Assembly (NCBI GenBank): GCA_045617525.1
Contig: JAZLIT010000202.1
Coordinates: 1-10,330, forward strand
Direction: 5' to 3'
Source of the DNA: JAZLIT01 sp045617525
Lineage (GTDB): Bacteria; Bacillota; Bacilli; Bacillales_A; Planococcaceae
DNA length: 10,330 nucleotides
This document shows positions 6,375 through 10,330 of this stretch, in pieces. The notes under the pieces were generated by a model. The model was not told the origin of the DNA. It saw only the letters and a list, made by a program, of their open reading frames with translations, and did no database searches. The first letter of the stretch is position 1. Every line of letters starts with the position of its first letter. Position numbers and translations under genes: made by a program.

Positions 6375-8315
6375 ATGAATAGAATATATAATATTAGTAG
6401 GAAGTCTAAAAATAGAGGTAAGACGAGGATAACGAACCAGCAGTTTCCAGTAGCCGGTGCAACTTCAAATCAAAATCTGTCTCCTATCCAAGGTGGCGGC
6501 TCGAATCGTAACTTCCCAAGTGGATCAACTGGTGACAATCCACAAAGATTCCGTCAATTTAGTAAATCACAAATTAAGCAATATTGTAACTATAATCCAT
6601 GTAAAGATTTTAACCGCTGCTTAAATCAAAGTATTAATGCAGTTCCATCTAGGTGGACAAGAGCACAAACTGCGGATATTCGAATTACTGCTGAAAATTC
6701 AGCGCCAGTTATTACTGACCCAATCCGAAGAATCTCTCCAGATTTATGGATTTGGGATATGTGGCCATTAATGGAGAAGGACGGATCCGTTGCGGTTCTT
6801 CCTGGTGGTTGGCGAGTGCTATTTGCCTTATCAGCGCCACGAAGTGTTCTTCCTAACAACCGCCATGACGTAGCGAGAATTGCGTACTTCTATTCTAGAG
6901 ACGGATTAAATTGGATTCAAGGTGGTCCTGTATTTGCGGAAGGAACAGCGTTTGGCTCTCGTCAATGGGCAGGTTCTGCGATCATTGATAATGGACGAAT
7001 CTACTACTTCTATACTGCTTCAGGTAGACGTGGAGAAGCTGAAATTACGTATGAACAACGAATTGCTCTGTCAAGCAGTGACTTTATTTCAGATTTAGAT
7101 GGTGTTGAATTAGTTAACTTTGCTCCACATGAAATTATTTTAGAGCCAGATGGCGTTCTGTATCAAACATTGGCTCAATCCCAAGTTGGTGATGCACCTA
7201 TAATTTATGCTTTCCGTGACCCTTATTTCTTTAAAGATCCAGCAACGGGATGCGAATATTTACTATTTGAAGGTAATATTGCAGGAACTTATTTGGATGT
7301 TAACTGTGGACCTGATGTACCTGCAGATGCAAGGTTCTATACAGGGAATATCGGTATCGCTCTTTTAAACTCTGAAGACTACTCAGAGTGGCAGTTACTT
7401 CCAGCATTACTTGAAGCGGGCTGTACAAACCAACAAACAGAACGTCCGCATATTGTTGTAAGTAACGGATTGTACTATTTATTCACAGACAGCCATCGCT
7501 TTACATTTGCACCAGGTTTACCGAACGGACCAGGGCCAGATGGTTTGTATGGTTTCATGGCGGGATCGCTTCGCGGAAATTATACACCACTGAATAATGG
7601 CGGTCTTGTTGTATCAAATCCAGTAGAAGAACCAAATCAAGCATATTCATGGCTTGTACTACCTGATTTCTCTGTTCTAAGCTTTATTGACACTTACAAT
7701 TTACAAGGTATTACGACAGAAGAGCTTGCAACATTACCTGAATCATTCCAAGTCCAACATTTTGGTGGAACGTTAGCACCAACACTTCAATTAAGAGTGT
7801 CTGGTACAACGACGGAAATTGTTTGGGAATATGATTTCGGTTTAGTTATGGTAGCGGAATCTGAAAGTCCAAAATGTGATCGACATGGAACAGAAGATTC
7901 AGATGACTGCACATGTGGACACGATCGTAACCACAATGGCAACGGAGGATACAACGACAACAACGATAACAATGGCAATAATTGCGGCTGTGGCGGACAC
8001 AACGGTAATAATGGTCATAATGGCAATAACCGTCACAATGGTAACAATGGCAACAGTGGCTACAGTGGTCACAACGGCAATAATGGTCATAACGGCAACA
8101 ATTGTCATAACGGCAACAATTGTGGCTGTGGTGGACACAACGGTAATAATGGCAATAGCGGCAACAATTGCGGCTGCGGTGATCACAATGGTAACCATCA
8201 TGATGACGATCAAAATTGTAACTGCTACAAGGATCACGATGATTGCCATATAGATTTCCCAATACCAGATCCAAATAGATTTCTTCCAGACAATGGCCGT
8301 TGTCGAAACTGCTAA
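6375..8315 (+). CDS. GH68 fructosyltransferase paralogue with Asn/Gly/His/Cys-rich repeat tail
   Basis: A 646-residue paralogue of the preceding gene, largely identical to it by eye across the catalytic domain. The triad is intact: Asp128 (WIWDMWPL), Asp282 (YAFRDPYF), Glu356 (NQQTERPHI). It has the same signal-less N-terminal extension with QQFPVA (22-27), SNRNFPSG (43-50) and CNYNPCKDFNRC (Cys71, 76, 82). The main difference is the tail: residues about 503-625 are repeats of GHNGNN and NNCGCGGHNGNN type, rich in Asn, Gly, His and paired Cys, then an Asp/His/Cys-rich stretch and an ordered end DFPIPDPNRFLPDNGRCRNC. Such tails occur in spore coat and exosporium proteins, where they may cross-link or bind metal. 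The usual GH68 enzyme is about 420-500 residues, so both termini are additions. ATG 6375 has AAGGTGAG at 6361-6368. It is probably in one transcript with the first gene and is ended by the hairpin at 8362. Confidence 0.88.
   Translation: MNRIYNISRKSKNRGKTRITNQQFPVAGATSNQNLSPIQGGGSNRNFPSGSTGDNPQRFRQFSKSQIKQYCNYNPCKDFNRCLNQSINAVPSRWTRAQTADIRITAENSAPVITDPIRRISPDLWIWDMWPLMEKDGSVAVLPGGWRVLFALSAPRSVLPNNRHDVARIAYFYSRDGLNWIQGGPVFAEGTAFGSRQWAGSAIIDNGRIYYFYTASGRRGEAEITYEQRIALSSSDFISDLDGVELVNFAPHEIILEPDGVLYQTLAQSQVGDAPIIYAFRDPYFFKDPATGCEYLLFEGNIAGTYLDVNCGPDVPADARFYTGNIGIALLNSEDYSEWQLLPALLEAGCTNQQTERPHIVVSNGLYYLFTDSHRFTFAPGLPNGPGPDGLYGFMAGSLRGNYTPLNNGGLVVSNPVEEPNQAYSWLVLPDFSVLSFIDTYNLQGITTEELATLPESFQVQHFGGTLAPTLQLRVSGTTTEIVWEYDFGLVMVAESESPKCDRHGTEDSDDCTCGHDRNHNGNGGYNDNNDNNGNNCGCGGHNGNNGHNGNNRHNGNNGNSGYSGHNGNNGHNGNNCHNGNNCGCGGHNGNNGNSGNNCGCGDHNGNHHDDDQNCNCYKDHDDCHIDFPIPDPNRFLPDNGRCRNC
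7917..8215 (+). repeat. in-frame tandem repeat encoding GHNGNN / NNCGCGG units
   Basis: Within the second GH68 gene the DNA is an array of imperfect units of 9-18 bases built from CACAACGGTAATAATGG-like and TGCGGCTGTGGC-like words. They encode HNGNN, GNN and CGCGG. Third-base differences between units show selection on the peptide, while the near-identity of neighbouring units suggests slippage or unequal exchange. Long open frames on the other strand here are artefacts of the composition. Confidence 0.85.
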
Positions 8316-8361
8316 AAAGTAAATCTATGAAATAAATTCCTCCTTCTAGATAGCAAAAACA

Positions 8362-8413
8362 AAGAAAACGTAAGAATGAGAAATCATTATTCTTACGTTT
8401 TCTTCTTTATATT
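8362..8413 (+). terminator. strong Rho-independent terminator after the GH68 pair
   Basis: A 16-bp perfect stem AAGAAAACGTAAGAAT (8362-8377) / ATTCTTACGTTTTCTT (8389-8404) with an 11-base loop that contains an alternative AATGA-GAAA-TCATT hairpin. A T-rich stretch follows. The A-rich 5' arm means it could also work on the minus strand. Confidence 0.85.
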
Positions 8414-8628
8414 TATTCAATCAGTTCCTGTATTTTTTAACCCCAGTCAAATCGACACGCCTTCTCATAGACTAGCTGTAATTGCTAAAATCCTAAAAAA
8501 ACATAGTCCATTTACCTAATAACATCCACGCGTTATTGTAATTTATGGAAAATTAACGTAGTTTAAAAGTAGGGAAATAAATTATTTATACTTCAATTTA
8601 AAAATTCACGATATGGAGGGACACGTTT
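8414..8628. other. intergenic region before the ywaF-like gene
   Basis: No gene is seen. It contains a small inverted repeat AATAAC/GTTATT around 8520-8536 and a TATACT at 8587-8592 that could be a -10 element for the following gene. No good -35 lies at 17 bases, so the promoter is not called. Confidence 0.35.
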
Positions 8629-9324
8629 ATGCAAGGAAATACTGCGAACGGCTTTTTCATTTTTGATCGTGTACACTTAAGCTGGCTTGTGCTAATTGGG
8701 TTGTTGTTAATCCTCAGTATTTATTACTATCGCCAGACTACGCACCATAAACAACAGCTTTTTCAACGTTGTACTTTCTGGCTATTACTGTTTTTAGAGC
8801 TTGCTAAACAGCTATATTTAGTGGTAACAGACCAGTATTCTTACTGGAGCCCTCCGCTTCATTTATGCGGGATTGGGATCTTCCTTGCCGGCTGGCATGC
8901 CTATTTCCCTGGACGTACAACGGCAACACTTCTGTATGCCTTAACGCTACCTGGGGCAGCAATTGCACTATTATTCCCTGGCTGGACGGCGGACCCCGTT
9001 TTTCAATTTTTACATATCCATAGCTTTTTATTTCACGCACTGCTGCTTGCATTTATTTTACCGCTTGTGGTCACGAAACAGCTTACTTTACGGTGGAGAG
9101 ACCTGTGGCGTGCAGTTAGCTTTCTCGTACTAATCGTACCCGTTATTTATAGCTATAACGCACACTTCCACACCAACTTTATGTTTTTGAACCGGCCCGT
9201 CCCACATACACCACTGCAATGGCTATACGATACCTTTGGTGCTTCTGGTTATTTAATCAGTCTATCAGCAGTTATTTGTCTGTTATGGCTGTTTATGTGT
9301 TTACCGATCAGACGCTCGAATTAA
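8629..9324 (+). CDS. YwaF-family integral membrane protein (TIGR02206 type)
   Basis: A 231-residue polytopic membrane protein with about seven hydrophobic segments (roughly 16-34, 49-66, 75-90, 95-115, 120-145, 157-175, 198-220). It carries the marks of the YwaF family: SPPLHLCGIGIFLAGW near 74-89, a His-rich HIHSFLFHALL around 119-129, and NFMFLNRPVPHTPLQWLY near 173-190. The length is normal for the family. Its biochemical role is not established. The start ATG 8629 has GGAGGG eight to nine bases upstream, an optimal site. It stands alone between two terminators, so it is likely a single-gene transcript with no evident link to the GH68 pair. Confidence 0.85.
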   Translation: MQGNTANGFFIFDRVHLSWLVLIGLLLILSIYYYRQTTHHKQQLFQRCTFWLLLFLELAKQLYLVVTDQYSYWSPPLHLCGIGIFLAGWHAYFPGRTTATLLYALTLPGAAIALLFPGWTADPVFQFLHIHSFLFHALLLAFILPLVVTKQLTLRWRDLWRAVSFLVLIVPVIYSYNAHFHTNFMFLNRPVPHTPLQWLYDTFGASGYLISLSAVICLLWLFMCLPIRRSN

Positions 9325-9380
9325 AAGGGTTTGCACATGTCATTTAAGCAAACTTATGTGGCATAAATACGCATAAAAAT

Positions 9381-9421
9381 AGCAGCATGGCTTAGGATAT
9401 AGCCATGCTGCTTCTTGCTTT
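9381..9421 (+). terminator. Rho-independent terminator after the ywaF-like gene
   Basis: A perfect 12-bp stem AGCAGCATGGCT / AGCCATGCTGCT with an eight-base loop (9393-9400), then TCTTGCTTT. A smaller inverted repeat, GTTTGC / GCAAAC at 9329-9352, lies between it and the stop codon. Confidence 0.75.
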
Positions 9422-9474
9422 AGGTGAATAAGTACTTTCTTAGTATAACACAAAAAGAACATTTGTTCTACCCT

Positions 9475-9507
9475 CAAAAAAAGCATAGTTATTCTAGGCT
9501 TTTTTCA
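9475..9507 (-). terminator. terminator of the minus-strand membrane protein gene
   Basis: On the minus strand AAAAAAGCCTAG pairs with CTATGCTTTTTTT, leaving a five-base loop and one mismatch. The stem closes with a run of seven T, and it starts about 24 bases after the stop at 9530. The plus strand shows the reverse arrangement, so it may act both ways. Confidence 0.6.
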
Positions 9508-9529
9508 CCCCGAGATTAATGTCCTGAAA

Positions 9530-9973
9530 TTAAATAATCTGTACTTTTTTTGTCATGTTTATTTTTAAAACAATATAAAGCATAATAAATATAATTGATA
9601 TCACTAATGAAAACATAGCTAGTGAATAATCCAGAAGATAATTTAATCCAAATAAAGGTATAAAAAATAGAACATATAAAGGATATTGTAAATTGGAAAT
9701 TACATCGAGAATCCAAATTTCATAAATGAAATCAAAATAGTTTTGGACAAGTGAAATAAAGATTCCACTAAATACGCCCGCTAATAAGAACTTCGAAAAG
9801 CGTGTACTTCCAAAAAAGCATATTACCAGCATACTTAAAATGAAGAAAATCGACATCATTAAATGTTCTACTCCAATTACGGAATCTGGATACTTAATTG
9901 AAACCATCAAATTCATCCCGACTGCAATTAAATAAACTACCGTTAGCAAGAGATATCCAGCTTTCTTGTTCAT
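9530..9973 (-). CDS. small five-helix integral membrane protein, unknown family
   Basis: I do not recognise the family. The frame opens at 10033, but the start is best placed at ATG 9973, where AGGAGGT lies eight bases upstream. This gives 147 residues starting MNKKAGYLLLTVVYL. Five hydrophobic segments are seen (about 6-26, 37-54, 62-76, 96-112, 116-136). Charged residues are few, and the end is basic (KINMTKKVQII), with no catalytic or metal-binding motif. The longer start would add a charged, non-hydrophobic leader without a ribosome binding site and would overlap the promoter. The gene has its own promoter-like sequence and terminator, so it is monocistronic and convergent with the ywaF-like gene. 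Confidence 0.7.
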   Translation of the reverse strand: MNKKAGYLLLTVVYLIAVGMNLMVSIKYPDSVIGVEHLMMSIFFILSMLVICFFGSTRFSKFLLAGVFSGIFISLVQNYFDFIYEIWILDVISNLQYPLYVLFFIPLFGLNYLLDYSLAMFSLVISIIFIMLYIVLKINMTKKVQII

Positions 9974-9994
9974 AACTCTTGACCTCCTAGTAAA

Positions 9995-10023
9995 TTTATA
10001 ATCCCAATTAATTTTAAAAACAA
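9995..10023 (-). promoter_or_regulatory. sigma-A-type promoter of the five-helix membrane protein
   Basis: On the minus strand TTGTTT (10023-10018) and TATAAA (10000-9995) are 17 bases apart. The -10 matches five of six consensus bases, the -35 three of six. The expected start lies just before the AGGAGGT site, giving a short leader. Confidence 0.45.
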
Positions 10024-10035
10024 GACACTTCATAG

Positions 10036-10049
10036 GTGTAATTTTACAC
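10036..10049. promoter_or_regulatory. palindrome GTGTAA-TT-TTACAC, operator-like
   Basis: A perfect 6+2+6 inverted repeat 12 bases upstream of the -35 of the minus-strand gene. The position and symmetry fit a dimeric regulator site; the regulator is unknown and not encoded in the window. Confidence 0.35.
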
Positions 10050-10175
10050 TAAAATGAATTATTATCAATTTAACCATCTTGTTTTTCTTAATTTTCAAAA
10101 TCGCTAGAATCTATTATGTAACATAAGACTTTTATTTTTTACGTAAGCGGATTTACAACGCTAAAAATATACGGG

Positions 10176-10252
10176 ATTTTATACAAAATGGAGCACACGC
10201 CCTATAACCCAAAACACAGCTGGATTAACGCTTAAAACCAGTTGTATAAAAT
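10176..10252. repeat. 11-bp inverted repeat with nested arms
   Basis: ATTTTATACAA (10176-10186) is exactly complementary to TTGTATAAAAT (10242-10252). Inside the right half, ACAGCTGG and CCAGTTGT form a second, nearly perfect stem that competes with or extends it. No gene is found between the arms. It may be a small non-coding structure or a remnant of a mobile repeat. Confidence 0.4.
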
Positions 10253-10275
10253 GCTGCATAGACAATGTTCCAATC

Positions 10276-10316
10276 AAAAGGCACAAACACTGATTTGACA
10301 GTGTTTGTGCCTTTTT
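10276..10316. terminator. bidirectional terminator hairpin
   Basis: A 17-bp perfect stem AAAAGGCACAAACACTG / CAGTGTTTGTGCCTTTT with loop ATTTGA and T-runs on both strands. The gene it serves is probably outside the window on the right (minus strand), since no plus-strand gene ends nearby. Confidence 0.75.
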
Positions 10317-10330
10317 GATGTGTTCCCAAA

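Noticed and set aside
7920..8215. CRISPR array or direct-repeat regulatory array
   Set aside because: Units are short, in frame, without spacers, and encode a continuous peptide tail.
7787..8274. Long open frames on both strands across the repeat tail of the second GH68 gene
   Set aside because: They are composition artefacts of the Asn/Gly/His codon repeats; they give low-complexity Thr/Ile/Val or Cys/His/Tyr strings and have no ribosome binding sites.

Overview
The window looks like chromosome from an endospore-forming, low-GC Bacillota, most likely the Lysinibacillus/Solibacillus side of the Bacillales. The grounds are AT-rich composition, AGGAGG-type ribosome binding sites, a YwaF-type membrane protein, and a good mother-cell sigma-K promoter match. 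The genus is inferred from the general look of the genes, not from a marker gene.

Bases 1-850 are a graveyard of insertion sequences: an IS6-type transposase start with a stop and a frameshift, ISL3-like pieces in two orientations, and the decayed 3' half and right end of an IS3-family element. Bases 974-2161 (minus) encode a transglutaminase-like protein with an intact Cys-His-Asp triad and C-terminal membrane helices. The gap at 2162-2598 holds a 26-codon minus-strand ORF with a perfect ribosome binding site, possibly a Y-family polymerase remnant.

Bases 2599-4175 (plus) hold two overlapping reading frames. Together they read like one WG-repeat-type protein, split by a -1 frame change exactly at a T-TTA-AAA slippery heptamer. 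The following gap contains a minus-strand remnant of an RHS/YD-repeat protein and two hairpin terminators that insulate the next unit.

The centrepiece is 4610-8413: a near-consensus sigma-K promoter, two tandem paralogous GH68 (levansucrase/inulosucrase-type) genes, and a strong terminator. Both proteins keep all three catalytic carboxylates in the Gram-negative-type arrangement (WDMW, FRDP, QTERP). Neither has a signal peptide. Both have a conserved Phe-Pro-containing, Cys-bearing N-terminal extension and Cys-rich tails; the second tail is a long Asn/Gly/His/Cys repeat like those of spore coat and exosporium proteins. My best hypothesis is a spore-surface fructosyltransferase pair, made in the mother cell and assembled on the spore rather than secreted, where it could build fructan from sucrose around the spore.

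Bases 8629-9324 encode a YwaF-family seven-helix membrane protein with its own terminator. Bases 9530-9973 (minus) encode a small five-helix membrane protein with a promoter and an operator-like palindrome. The window ends with a large inverted repeat and a 17-bp bidirectional terminator. No tRNA, rRNA or CRISPR array was seen.
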